Shown: positions 1-8,137 of the stretch, piece by piece
Layout: every line of letters starts with the position of its first letter
Numbering within the stretch: the stretch's first letter is position 1
NCBI GenBank assembly: GCA_002368795.1
Contig: DFFG01000102.1
Location: 1 to 18,284, forward strand
From: Eubacterium sp. UBA3782
GTDB lineage: Bacteria > Bacillota > Clostridia > Lachnospirales > Lachnospiraceae
Reading direction: 5' to 3'
Length of the DNA stretch: 18,284 nt
Position numbers and translations under genes: made by a program
The notes under the pieces: model-generated
Database searches by the model: none
The model's input: only the letters and a program-made list of their open reading frames with translations
What the model was told of the DNA's origin: nothing

Positions 1-49
1 GATATAATACCGGGCTCCGATGTTGCAGGCAGCGTTCCTGCCGCACTGT

Positions 50-1402
50 TCAGGAAGTCCGGGCCACATCCCGGTCTTCTGTTTTTCTATCCTGGGGGAT
101 GGGAAGCAGGATGCTTACCCGAAACCACCCGTCATCGGTGCCAAGGCGGAAGGATCCGCCGTATTTTTCTGCCGTTTTTTCCATGCTGCGCACGCCAAAG
201 CCATGGTAGCGGGCATCTTCTTTTGATGTGACCGGATACCCGTCCTTGAGCATCAGCTCGCCCTCGTACCGGTTTTCCACCAGGATCCTGGCAAAGCCCT
301 TTTGCCGGGAAACGTTCAGCCGGATGAGCCGCTGCTCCGGATCGCCGATCCTCTCGACGGCCTCAATGGCATTGTCCAGCGCATTGCCAAACAACGCACC
401 TACATCCAGCGGATCCATAAAATCCAGAAGGGCGCCGTCCGCCACCGTGATCATCGTGATCTGACGTTTCTGACAGGTGATGCTCTTTGATGTCAGTACC
501 GTATCGAGAGCGTCGTTCCCGGTCCGCCGAAGCACCTCAAACTGCTCGATCTCCTCCTCCATCCGGGTCAGTGCATCCTGCCTGTCCTTGCTTGCGGACT
601 CATTTTTCAGGATCTGGATCTGATGTTTCAGGTCATGATATTTCTGATTGACAAGGTCCACCGATGCCTCTGCCAGCCGGTAGTTTTCCCGCTGCTGGGC
701 GATGACCTGCTCCAGCGTTCTTGCCCTCAGCTCCTCCTCCATCTGCAGGTGCAGCAGATGAAAGCCGGACAGCAGCGCGCAGCCCGCCAGATCAAACAAT
801 GTCCGGATGAGAAAGATCTCTGCCGGATAGCGGCTGGTAAAGGGGGTATCTGAGATCACATAGCTCAGGTTGCTTGCCGCAAAGGTGGCGGCAGCGATGA
901 TCAGCACGCCGGCGATCCAGGAGCCGGAGACCTCCAGCTTCCGGTAATCTCCGCCAAATTTTTTTTCCCAGAACCATGCAAATGCAAAGACCACGCTGTG
1001 AACTGCCGGCATGAAGATCAGATTGCTTAGCATGCTGAGAGGCACTCCCATCCGGGTAAGGCCGAAATAGAAGAGCTGCCACTCCAGAGATGCCGCAAAC
1101 TCGCCAAGCAGATAGACCTTGACGCAAAGATAGGCGGCATTTGTCACGGAAACATCAGCCTGAACATATATGTACAGACCGATCAGAAAGGCATCCAAAA
1201 GGACCAGCGGGATAAAAAAGATCACCGGGACCCGGTGGGTCATCGTCATGAGCGAGCAGATAAATACCAGTGCGAAAACAGCAATGGCCGACCGTTTGAT
1301 GCCCCTGGTGCGCTTTGCATTTAAGCTAAGATACAGCTGCGCGTAGATCCAGTAGGATATCGCGTAATAAATTCCGGGGGTATTGGTCAGGTCTACCTGC
1401 AT
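50..1402 (-). CDS. Sensor histidine kinase, GHKL/AgrC-like (HPK10 type)
   Basis: This 450-residue membrane kinase is the likely sensor partner of the LytTR regulator just upstream. The first ~215 residues hold about six hydrophobic segments, as in AgrC-type receptors. A helical linker (about 220-250) leads to the phosphoacceptor motif YHDLKHQ with His256. A GHKL ATPase domain follows, with the N box GNALDNAIEA near 339-348 and a glycine loop GFGVRS near 401-406. Family knowledge: such kinases sense peptides or envelope signals and phosphorylate a LytTR regulator. The start codon lies one base after the regulator stop (TAAGATG), which implies translational coupling. No AgrB/AgrD-like peptide gene is visible in the window, so the ligand is unknown. 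The first 49 bases, downstream of the gene, hold only a short GGCAG/CTGCC inverted repeat without a T-run. Confidence 0.93.
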   Translation of the reverse strand: MQVDLTNTPGIYYAISYWIYAQLYLSLNAKRTRGIKRSAIAVFALVFICSLMTMTHRVPVIFFIPLVLLDAFLIGLYIYVQADVSVTNAAYLCVKVYLLGEFAASLEWQLFYFGLTRMGVPLSMLSNLIFMPAVHSVVFAFAWFWEKKFGGDYRKLEVSGSWIAGVLIIAAATFAASNLSYVISDTPFTSRYPAEIFLIRTLFDLAGCALLSGFHLLHLQMEEELRARTLEQVIAQQRENYRLAEASVDLVNQKYHDLKHQIQILKNESASKDRQDALTRMEEEIEQFEVLRRTGNDALDTVLTSKSITCQKRQITMITVADGALLDFMDPLDVGALFGNALDNAIEAVERIGDPEQRLIRLNVSRQKGFARILVENRYEGELMLKDGYPVTSKEDARYHGFGVRSMEKTAEKYGGSFRLGTDDGWFRVSILLPIPQDRKTEDRDVARTS

Positions 1403-1403
1403 C

Positions 1404-2114
1404 TTACATGCCCAGCCTTTCCATATAGGCGTTCAGTGCATCCATCAGAGCTTTCTTTCTGGCCCGGCTGACCTGAAGCCGGTCCGTCCCGAGCACGACA
1501 TCATTGCCGATCACAGCGTCCACATAGCGCAGATTGACCAGATACGCCTTGTTTGTCTTGAAAAAACTGCTGTCATTGATCCGCTCCTCTGCATCCCGGA
1601 TCGATCCTCTGGACTCGCAGATCCCGTTCAGCATGTGATAGATCAGATCGTGGTCATATACCTCCACGTACCGGATCTCCGATACCGCCAGCTTCTGGAA
1701 GCCGTTGCGGACCGAGACGACCAGATAACGTTCATTCTCCTGCGTCAGGCTCTTCACCGCCCGGGAAAGGGATTCAGAAAATGCATAATAGCTGATGGGC
1801 TTGAGCACATAATCCAGCGCGCCGACCTTGTAGCCCTCCAGGGCATACTGGGGCATATTGGTTATGAACAGAATAATGACTTCCCCGTCCATATCCCGGA
1901 TCTTTTTGGCAGCCTCCAGCCCGTCCATATCCTCCATCTTGATGTCCATCAGGATAATATGGGAATCTGCCTTGTACTTTTCCACGATCTGGCTGCCATC
2001 GTTAAACACAGAGACCGCGAATTCCTTCCCGTTTTCCCTGCCGAAGCGCATCAGGTATTCTCTGAGCTTGTCGATATACATCTCGTCATCTTCGACGATT
2101 GCAACATTGATCAT
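1404..2114 (-). CDS. LytTR-family response regulator (AgrA/LytR-like)
   Basis: This 236-residue DNA-binding response regulator has an N-terminal receiver domain (about 1-120) and a C-terminal LytTR domain (about 135-236). Acidic residues E8-D9-D10, phosphoacceptor Asp57 in MDIKM, Thr85 and Lys105 in LKPI are the expected receiver residues. The LytTR part contains FFKTNKAYLVNL, typical of that fold. By family it binds direct repeats upstream of its target promoters. The gene is co-transcribed with the histidine kinase, with only one base between stop and start. The ATG is preceded by a G-rich ribosome binding site (GTGGGGGATACAT-ATG). Its own promoter and a terminator-like leader hairpin lie directly upstream and may control expression by read-through. 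Confidence 0.95.
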   Translation of the reverse strand: MINVAIVEDDEMYIDKLREYLMRFGRENGKEFAVSVFNDGSQIVEKYKADSHIILMDIKMEDMDGLEAAKKIRDMDGEVIILFITNMPQYALEGYKVGALDYVLKPISYYAFSESLSRAVKSLTQENERYLVVSVRNGFQKLAVSEIRYVEVYDHDLIYHMLNGICESRGSIRDAEERINDSSFFKTNKAYLVNLRYVDAVIGNDVVLGTDRLQVSRARKKALMDALNAYMERLGM

Positions 2115-2132
2115 ATGTATCCCCCACTGCAG

Positions 2133-2188
2133 AAAAGCCCCCGGTGCCTCCTGCAGACCAGGCAGTGTCTGCAGAAGGCATCGGGGGC
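2133..2188 (-). terminator. Terminator-like hairpin between GH2 gene and response regulator
   Basis: Arms 2137-2158 and 2167-2188 (22 bases each) pair with 20 Watson-Crick pairs, one G-U pair and one mismatch around an 8-base loop. Read on the minus strand it is followed by TTTTCT, as an intrinsic terminator would be. It lies 92 bases after the GH2 stop and can end that operon. It also sits downstream of the promoter at 2213-2240 and 22 bases before the regulator ATG, so it would be transcribed as part of the regulator leader. Confidence 0.7.
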
Positions 2189-2212
2189 AGCTTAAATCAA
2201 TGCCTCACTATA

Positions 2213-2240
2213 ATTATAGCGATTTATTCCATTTATGCAA
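2213..2240 (-). promoter_or_regulatory. Sigma-A promoter for the response regulator/kinase pair
   Basis: On the minus strand there is TTGCAT (2235-2240), a 16-base spacer, then a consensus TATAAT (2213-2218). The predicted transcription start is near 2206, giving a leader of about 90 nt that contains the whole 2137-2188 hairpin. No other promoter fits between the hairpin and the ATG at 2114. The site is predicted by eye; the -10 is strong and the -35 moderate. Confidence 0.6.
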
Positions 2241-2279
2241 GTGAGCATGCACAAAGCTATCCTACAGGAAAAACAGGGA

Positions 2280-4694
2280 TTATGCCTCTGCCTCCATCGG
2301 GATCTCGATGGTGTGAGCCTCTCCATTGCTTTCGGTCACCGTGACACGCACCGGGCCGCGTCCGTCAGCCATGACGACTGCCTGGGCCTCGCCGAAATAG
2401 GTGTCGACCGTATCGCCGGCATAGTTGCCGATGACATACGGATTTGCGCTTCCCAGGCCCTCAAGAGTTCCGTTCTCCACGTAGACCTTCAGAGTATCTC
2501 TGCAGGTGGGCTTCCAGATGCCTTTGTCATCCGTATACTGGATGCGGATGAAATTCAGGCGTCCTGTCTTTGCCGTCTTCTCCTCGGCGGTCACCCGAAG
2601 CTCGGATGCCATGCCGGCGGTGAACATGCTGTATCTGCCGATCTCGCGTCCGGCGGCATTGTAGGAAACAGCCGTGATCTCGCCGTCCTCATAGGGAACC
2701 GTGAATTTGGTCTGGCAGTCGGTGGTCAGTTTCTTTCTTCCGACAGATCTGCCGTTGATCAGCAGCTCGACCTCTGTCGCCCGGGCATAGACCTCGACGG
2801 TCGCCTTGCGGCCCTCGGAGCCTCTCCAGGACCAGCTCTCCACAGCCTTGGTGAGCTGCCAGCCGGTAAGCTGAAGTTTCTCATCCTCGTAGACCGGAAG
2901 AACACCGATCAAAGGTCCGTTCTCTCTACCCAGAGCAACGCGGGTGTAGGCCGCTTCTGCTCTCGGCTTTCCGGTCAGGTCGATGCGGCCGTTGCCGCCG
3001 GTCATATGGGACTCATCCTCGGGATGATAGTAATCCTTGAACTCGGTCGCGCCGATGCCGGTCTCGCCGATGTAATCCCAGCCGGCCCATACGAAGTCAC
3101 CGATGATCCTCTTGTGGCGTTTTGCAAAGCCCCAGAACAGGTAAGCGTCCTTGCAGAAGGTCTCGCTGCCCAGGATCAGACGGTTCGGGTATTTCTTCAG
3201 ATCGTGATTGTAACGCCACAGACCGTAGTTGTATCCGGCGATATCCATGTTGGCATACGCGTCTCTGGTCTTGACATCGCAGGGGTACAGCGTCGCGCCG
3301 AACTTCATGAACTTGTCGCCCACAAGGCAGGCAAGGGTATTGTAGAACTCACTGCCGACCGGTTTGTTTTTCTTCTTTCCGTCGTCCTTCTTGGCCGCGT
3401 TCTCCGCTGCCTCCTTGGCCGCCTTGTCATCGCTGTAGACGCCAAGGCCGATGGAGCTCAGGAAGTTGAAGAAGATGTTGATGCCGCAGGTGACCGGACG
3501 GGTCGGATCCAGACTGTGGAGATACTGGGTAAAGTCTCCGGTCAGCTTGATGCCGCGCTCCTGGGCGGTCTCAGCAACCTCGTTGCCGGTGGAGTACATG
3601 ATCACGCAGGGATGGTTGTAATCCTTCTCGACCATGTCCTTCAGATCCTGCTTCCACCAGTCACTCAGATAATTGGCATAGTCGTACTGGGTCTTGTGCA
3701 TATACCATACATCGACATACTCATCCATCATCAGCATGCCCAGACGGTCGCAGGCCTCCAGCAGATACTTGGAGCAGGGATTGTGGGCGGAACGGATCGC
3801 ATTGTAACCGTTCTCCATGAGGATGCGCACACGTCTCTCCTCGGCCTCCGGATAGGTAACGGCACCAAGAACACCGTGATCGTGATGGATGCAGGCGCCG
3901 CGCAGGATCACCCGCTTGCCGTTGATCGTAAGACCCTTATCGGGTCCCCAGTACAGCTCGCGGATACCAAAGGTCTCGCACACCACATCATCGCCAAAGC
4001 TGACTTTGCAGGTGTAGAGATGCGGATCTTCCGGGTTCCAGAGCTTTGCGGAGGGAACTTCGATCTTAAATGTCGTGGTAGCCTCTGCCTCTGCGACTTC
4101 TGCCTCCGCGCAGGCGACGACATTGTCCTGGCCGTCCGGAAGGATCTCGACAGAAAGCTTGCCAAGGCCCCGGGTATCGGCCTCCACCTGGATTACTGCC
4201 GGCTTGTAGCTGAGGGTGCGGATCCGGATGCCATTTACCGGGATGCGGGTCTCGCCGCCCGTAAACAGCCATACCGGGCGGTAAATGCCCGTGCCGGGAT
4301 ACCAGCGGCTGTTTGGCTGGTCATCGTTGTGGGCGATGACGCGGATCTCATTTTCCTTCTCTTCGTCGACAAAATCATTCAGCCGGACATAGAAATTGGT
4401 ATAGCCATAGGGACGATAGGCCGCCTTCTCGCCGTTGACAAAAACCTCCGGTTCGGTCATGACGCCCTCGAACTCCAGAAGAAGTTCTTTGCCCTTTTCC
4501 TCCTCGGGGATCGTAAATACCTTGCGGTATTCGTAGCTTCCGCCCTCGAACCAGCCGATGTTGCCCGCACCCTTGCTGGTGGGAATTCTGTCCTCCTCAC
4601 GCATCGCGTCGTGCGGAATGCGGACAGGCTTTGGTTCGGTATCTCTGGTAATGCAGCGGACTGTCCAATCCTTATTGAAATCTAGTTTTTTCAT
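2280..4694 (-). CDS. Glycoside hydrolase family 2 (beta-galactosidase/beta-glucuronidase-like)
   Basis: This 804-residue enzyme has the GH2 order: N-terminal sugar-binding jelly roll (about 1-145), Ig-like domain (about 150-245), TIM barrel (about 250-580) and C-terminal Ig-like/DUF4982-type domains. The acid/base is Glu372 in STGNEV, and the likely nucleophile is Glu511 in LGSETF. RGACIHHDHG (about 265-274) is also typical. Between the catalytic residues is a Lys/Ala-rich stretch (about 423-446) that lengthens the barrel. There is no signal peptide, so it probably acts in the cytoplasm on imported oligosaccharide. The ATG at 4694 has a well-placed AGGAGG; an upstream TTG would add two residues and is less likely. 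It is the second gene of an operon with the GH43 gene, 30 bases apart. Substrate (galactoside, glucuronide or arabinoside) cannot be fixed. Confidence 0.92.
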   Translation of the reverse strand: MKKLDFNKDWTVRCITRDTEPKPVRIPHDAMREEDRIPTSKGAGNIGWFEGGSYEYRKVFTIPEEEKGKELLLEFEGVMTEPEVFVNGEKAAYRPYGYTNFYVRLNDFVDEEKENEIRVIAHNDDQPNSRWYPGTGIYRPVWLFTGGETRIPVNGIRIRTLSYKPAVIQVEADTRGLGKLSVEILPDGQDNVVACAEAEVAEAEATTTFKIEVPSAKLWNPEDPHLYTCKVSFGDDVVCETFGIRELYWGPDKGLTINGKRVILRGACIHHDHGVLGAVTYPEAEERRVRILMENGYNAIRSAHNPCSKYLLEACDRLGMLMMDEYVDVWYMHKTQYDYANYLSDWWKQDLKDMVEKDYNHPCVIMYSTGNEVAETAQERGIKLTGDFTQYLHSLDPTRPVTCGINIFFNFLSSIGLGVYSDDKAAKEAAENAAKKDDGKKKNKPVGSEFYNTLACLVGDKFMKFGATLYPCDVKTRDAYANMDIAGYNYGLWRYNHDLKKYPNRLILGSETFCKDAYLFWGFAKRHKRIIGDFVWAGWDYIGETGIGATEFKDYYHPEDESHMTGGNGRIDLTGKPRAEAAYTRVALGRENGPLIGVLPVYEDEKLQLTGWQLTKAVESWSWRGSEGRKATVEVYARATEVELLINGRSVGRKKLTTDCQTKFTVPYEDGEITAVSYNAAGREIGRYSMFTAGMASELRVTAEEKTAKTGRLNFIRIQYTDDKGIWKPTCRDTLKVYVENGTLEGLGSANPYVIGNYAGDTVDTYFGEAQAVVMADGRGPVRVTVTESNGEAHTIEIPMEAEA

Positions 4695-4724
4695 TTGCAA
4701 AACCTCCTGCTGCGAATGTCAGAC

Positions 4725-6179
4725 TTACTTCAGGTCAAATGAATACAGATTGAAAGCACCCTTTCCTTCAAACTTGAAGAACAGGGGAAGCACGCCCGTC
4801 GCGGCACTGATATCAGCCGTGAATCCCTTGGTGCTTCTGGTAGGTTCTACCTGGATCTTGGCGATCGGTGCGCCATACTCCTCTGTGCAGATGGAGACGG
4901 TACCCGAAGCATTTCCCTTGATGTTGAGGCGGATCGTCTTTGTGTCGGTCAGATCAAAATACTTGTAGCCGACCACAGCGCCGTCACAGATGTTTGCAAC
5001 ATACTGATCGGGGCCGCCCTCACGGTCGCCGCCATCCTGGGTGATATAGGGATTTCCCTTCTTGGGGATCTTGATCATGCTCAGGAACTTTGTGCCGTAC
5101 TTGCCGTACAGGTTGCAGGCGATGTAGCTCTTGTAATGGCCCTGCCCCTTGAGCGGTCCGTCATTCAGGCCGCAGCTGGTCATCTCTGCCTGATAGAACT
5201 TGCCGTCCTCAAAGCGGATCTGCTCGGCGCATGCCTGACGGGAGGACTGCTTTCTGTTGGTGTGGCGGTGATAGAAAACGTAATACTTGCCGTTCAGCTC
5301 GATCAGAGAACCATGGGTATTTCCGGTGTAATTCTTTGCGTGATCGGGATCCGTAACGCCCGGAAGGCCGATATCGCCGCAGCTGACCAGGATGCCGCCG
5401 TACTCAAACGGTCCGGTCGGGCTCTTGCTGGTGGCATAGCACAGGTCATGGCTGTTCAGCGAGCTGTAGATGAAGTAATAGGTATCGCCGAACTTTCTCA
5501 TGGAGCTGGCCTCGGCAAAGGGATGTCCCTCGTAAGGCGTTCCCACAGCCTTCTTCTCGCACAGAACGCCGATGTTCATCGGTCCCTCAAGGACGGTCTT
5601 CATATCGGTGGTATCGATCCTGAAGCACATCGGGCCGTCCTCAGCCGGCTTGGAGCCGTCCAGAAGGATCGGGTTTCCGGCGAAGGCAAAGCCGGTATAC
5701 AGATACAGCTGTCCGTCGTCATCCTTGAAGATGGCCGGATCAAACTGGAAGGGCTCGTTCTTTTTGCCGATCGGTGTGCCGTCATCGTAGGAGACATAGC
5801 CGTAGAACTCATACTTGCCGGCCGGCTCGTCACAGACAGCGATGGAGATCATCTTGGTGCCGCCCATGAAATAATAGAAATAATATTTTCCGTCCGGTCC
5901 CTGCACCATATCCGGAGCAGCAAGGCCATTGGTGATCTTGAACCAGGGTGCCGCCGGATCCTGATCTCTGCGGTAGATCACGCCGTGGCAGGTCCAGTTG
6001 CTCAGATCATCCAGAGGCGCGGACCATCCCATATAATCGCCAAGGCAGAAGTTGATGCCATTGAACAGATCATGAGAGCCGTAGATGTATACACGGTCGC
6101 CGACCACATGGGGCTCTGCATCCGGGATATACTCCCAGCTCGGAAGATATGGATTGACTGCCTGCTTTTTCTCGCTCAT
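4725..6179 (-). CDS. Glycoside hydrolase family 43 (arabinosidase/xylosidase-like)
   Basis: This 484-residue protein carries a five-bladed GH43 propeller (about 1-340) and a beta-rich C-terminal module (about 350-484) resembling a CBM6-type domain. Expected catalytic residues are visible: general base Asp20 in IPDAEPH, pKa-modulating Asp147 in FDPAIF, and general acid Glu223 in FAEASS. By family it removes arabinose, xylose or related residues from plant-type glycans. No signal peptide is seen, so it is probably intracellular. The ATG at 6179 follows GGGAGGGAATA; a TTG start at 6221 would place a poorer ribosome binding site upstream. It is the first gene of the GH43-GH2 operon. The upstream 120 bases are AT-rich and hold the presumed promoter, but no convincing -35/-10 pair was found. 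Confidence 0.92.
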   Translation of the reverse strand: MSEKKQAVNPYLPSWEYIPDAEPHVVGDRVYIYGSHDLFNGINFCLGDYMGWSAPLDDLSNWTCHGVIYRRDQDPAAPWFKITNGLAAPDMVQGPDGKYYFYYFMGGTKMISIAVCDEPAGKYEFYGYVSYDDGTPIGKKNEPFQFDPAIFKDDDGQLYLYTGFAFAGNPILLDGSKPAEDGPMCFRIDTTDMKTVLEGPMNIGVLCEKKAVGTPYEGHPFAEASSMRKFGDTYYFIYSSLNSHDLCYATSKSPTGPFEYGGILVSCGDIGLPGVTDPDHAKNYTGNTHGSLIELNGKYYVFYHRHTNRKQSSRQACAEQIRFEDGKFYQAEMTSCGLNDGPLKGQGHYKSYIACNLYGKYGTKFLSMIKIPKKGNPYITQDGGDREGGPDQYVANICDGAVVGYKYFDLTDTKTIRLNIKGNASGTVSICTEEYGAPIAKIQVEPTRSTKGFTADISAATGVLPLFFKFEGKGAFNLYSFDLK

Positions 6180-6584
6180 TATTCCCTCCCTGCAATTCTC
6201 TTCCTGCATATTAATTGACAAACTTCGAGTATTAATAGATAGATTTTATGGTATTCTGCACAAAAAATAAACCCTTCGTCCGTGAACGGATGGAAATTTG
6301 ACGGAATCGGAAATCCTGAATTTATCTTCCGCACAGCAATGTGCTGTCTATCGCCTCTGGTCTTTTCCGCGCCTGCCCCGGCCTTCCGGAGGATCCGGCC
6401 TGCCGGTTCAAGAACGCCTCAGCATTCTTGCCGCCTATAGAGGCGGGGGACACCCCAAATGGGCTATATCCAAAAGCATGGCAGCCATTGCCCTGCGCCA
6501 ATCAGGAACGCCCAGGCGTCACTGCCGCGCCGCGCAGGATGCAGGGCACCTCACGCAGCGCGCGGCTGCGATCCGCCGGAGGCT
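6180..6584. other. 405 bp gene-free region rich in inverted repeats
   Basis: The region lies between the phosphohexomutase end and the GH43 start, both minus strand. Short perfect or near-perfect inverted repeats are seen at 6279-6290 (TCCGT/ACGGA), 6333-6347 (ACAGCA/TGCTGT), 6409-6430 (CAAGAACGC/GCATTCTTG), 6431-6446 (CCGCCT/AGGCGG), 6489-6548 (TGCCCTGC/GCAGGGCA) and 6554-6570 (CGCAGC/GCTGCG). A further one at 6578-6594 (GGAGGC/GCCTCC) spans the mutase stop. None has a good T-run. The part next to GH43 (6180-6300) is AT-rich and promoter-like. A 96-codon open frame at 6298-6588 on the plus strand has no family features and is not called. Confidence 0.6.
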
Positions 6585-8114
6585 TTAAGCCTCCAGGCAT
6601 GCAAAACCTTCCAGGAAGGTCCGGATCCGCTCGCGGATAACGGTACAGCCGCCGGCCTTTCTGGACTCGATGTTCATGGCCAGCACCGGATCATGAAGCG
6701 ACTGGCGCATCAGCATCCAGCCCTGCACCTCCTCATCATCAAAGGAGATCCGCACGCCCTCGTAGTTTGGCTCCACGATATGGAATCTCGGATCCTTTGC
6801 GGCAAAGGCGCTAAACTCCTCCAGCACCTTTGCGCCATAGCTGCGAAACTCGGGATCTGTGATATGCAGGCGCACCTCGATGGCTTCCTCGGGCTCTGAA
6901 AAGCCCTCCAGCAGATCCTCAAGCGCTTTGCCCTGCCGGCGCATCTTTGCCAGCTCGATGATGATCTTTACACCGATATAGGCCCCGTCGTCCGAGAAAT
7001 AATTCTCCCGGAACGCTCCGTGGCCGGAGGTCTCGATGGCCAGCTCACAGGTCTCCCCGGCGGCGTTCAGCTCGATCCCCTTATTGATTACGTTTTTGTA
7101 GCCCCTCTTAAAGCGCAGCTGGCGCATACCCAGCCGCTCCTCGAGGAAGCTTCTCAGTTCATCCGAGGTGCAGGAATCCGTGACGACCACAGAGCCCGGG
7201 CTGGTCTGCCGGACGATGGCCGCCAGAAGAGCGATCAGCGTATTGCGGTTGATCTCCCTGCCATCGGCAAATACGACCGCGCCCCGGTCGCCGTCACAGT
7301 CAAAGATAACGCCCAGATCCGCCCCTGCAGACAGAACAGCTGCGCGCACGGCGTTCATGGCATCCCGGTTTTCCGGATTCGGGATATGGTTGGGGAAGGT
7401 CCCGTCGGGATCCAGATAGACGCTGCCCGAGGTATCCGCGCCGAGCACCTCCAGAATTCCGGAGGCAAAGAAGCCGGCTGCCCCGTTGCCCGCATCCACG
7501 ACGATGTGGAGGCCGGCCAGCGGATGGTCATGATCCTCTGCCGCCACCTGCTCCCGGATAAAGGCGCACATATGGCTGCAGTAAAGGGAGACAAGATCAA
7601 AATTCTGACAGCAGGTATCCGCCTTTTCCACATCACGGGTTTCGTAGTCCGGTCCAAAGGCCTTTGCCAGGGCGATAGCCTCCTCCAGGATGCCGGTCAG
7701 CTCATCGTGACCGATGCCGCCCTCGCGGGTAAAGAACTTGATGCCGTTGCGGTTGAAGGGCAGATGGCTCGCCGTGATCATCAGGGAGCCGTCGAAATCG
7801 CTCTCCTCGTACACGGTGGACTGGAACATGGCCGGCGTCGAGACCAGACCGCAGCAAAAGACCTGCGTGCCGGCAAGTCCGGCAATGCACCCCTTCTGCA
7901 TGGCTTCCGCGGTCAGGCGGCTGTCATGGCCGATACCGATCCGCAGCTCCTCCTTCGGCTTTCCGGTCTTTCTGGACAGGTAGCCGGCAAAGCCTGCCGC
8001 GATAAAGGAGGCAATGGCCGGTGTCAGCGTCAGCTCCTCCTTCTCTGTGGCGATCGCTGCGCCCCTTACGTCATTTCCGTTCTGCAGACGTGTAAATACT
8101 TTTTCGATGTCCAT
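6585..8114 (-). CDS. Phosphomannomutase/phosphoglucomutase family (alpha-D-phosphohexomutase)
   Basis: This 509-residue protein interconverts hexose 1- and 6-phosphates via a phosphoserine. The catalytic Ser116 lies in ITASHLPFNRNG. The metal loop is DCDGDR (272-277) and the sugar-binding loop is ETSGH (361-365). The C-terminal phosphate-binding loop reads MRQSLHDP (469-476) rather than the common RxSGTEP; I recall this LHDP form from a Clostridia subfamily. The N-terminal ~55 residues before IGHDSR are also subfamily-like. The ATG at 8114 is preceded by AAGGAG at a slightly long spacing. The interrupted DUF1445 gene ends 23 bases upstream, so the two are probably co-transcribed. The exact sugar (mannose or glucose phosphate) is not determined. 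A GGAGGC/GCCTCC hairpin straddles the stop codon but has no T-run. Confidence 0.93.
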   Translation of the reverse strand: MDIEKVFTRLQNGNDVRGAAIATEKEELTLTPAIASFIAAGFAGYLSRKTGKPKEELRIGIGHDSRLTAEAMQKGCIAGLAGTQVFCCGLVSTPAMFQSTVYEESDFDGSLMITASHLPFNRNGIKFFTREGGIGHDELTGILEEAIALAKAFGPDYETRDVEKADTCCQNFDLVSLYCSHMCAFIREQVAAEDHDHPLAGLHIVVDAGNGAAGFFASGILEVLGADTSGSVYLDPDGTFPNHIPNPENRDAMNAVRAAVLSAGADLGVIFDCDGDRGAVVFADGREINRNTLIALLAAIVRQTSPGSVVVTDSCTSDELRSFLEERLGMRQLRFKRGYKNVINKGIELNAAGETCELAIETSGHGAFRENYFSDDGAYIGVKIIIELAKMRRQGKALEDLLEGFSEPEEAIEVRLHITDPEFRSYGAKVLEEFSAFAAKDPRFHIVEPNYEGVRISFDDEEVQGWMLMRQSLHDPVLAMNIESRKAGGCTVIRERIRTFLEGFACLEA

Positions 8115-8137
8115 CTCTTATCCAGTCTCCTTCTATG

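Noticed and set aside
2235..4685. An 816-codon open frame on the plus strand opposite the GH2 gene
   Set aside because: The opposite strand encodes a complete GH2 enzyme with catalytic motifs and a good ribosome binding site. The plus-strand translation has no family features and is a by-product of GC-rich codon use.
6230..6244. ATCTATCTATT shared by the GH43 upstream region and the AT-rich region near 10860
   Set aside because: Short low-complexity AT words like this are expected by chance several times in 18 kb.
6527..6544. A 15-base word GCCGCGCAGGATGCA shared with the minus strand near 13855-13869
   Set aside because: Both lie in GC-rich hairpin regions, but similarity does not extend beyond the word, and a chance match of this length is plausible in a window of this size and composition.
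6298..6588. A 96-codon open frame in the gap between GH43 and the phosphohexomutase
   Set aside because: It has no ribosome binding site, no family resemblance, an Arg/Pro/Ala-rich composition typical of random GC-rich frames, and it runs across several hairpins into the end of the opposite gene.
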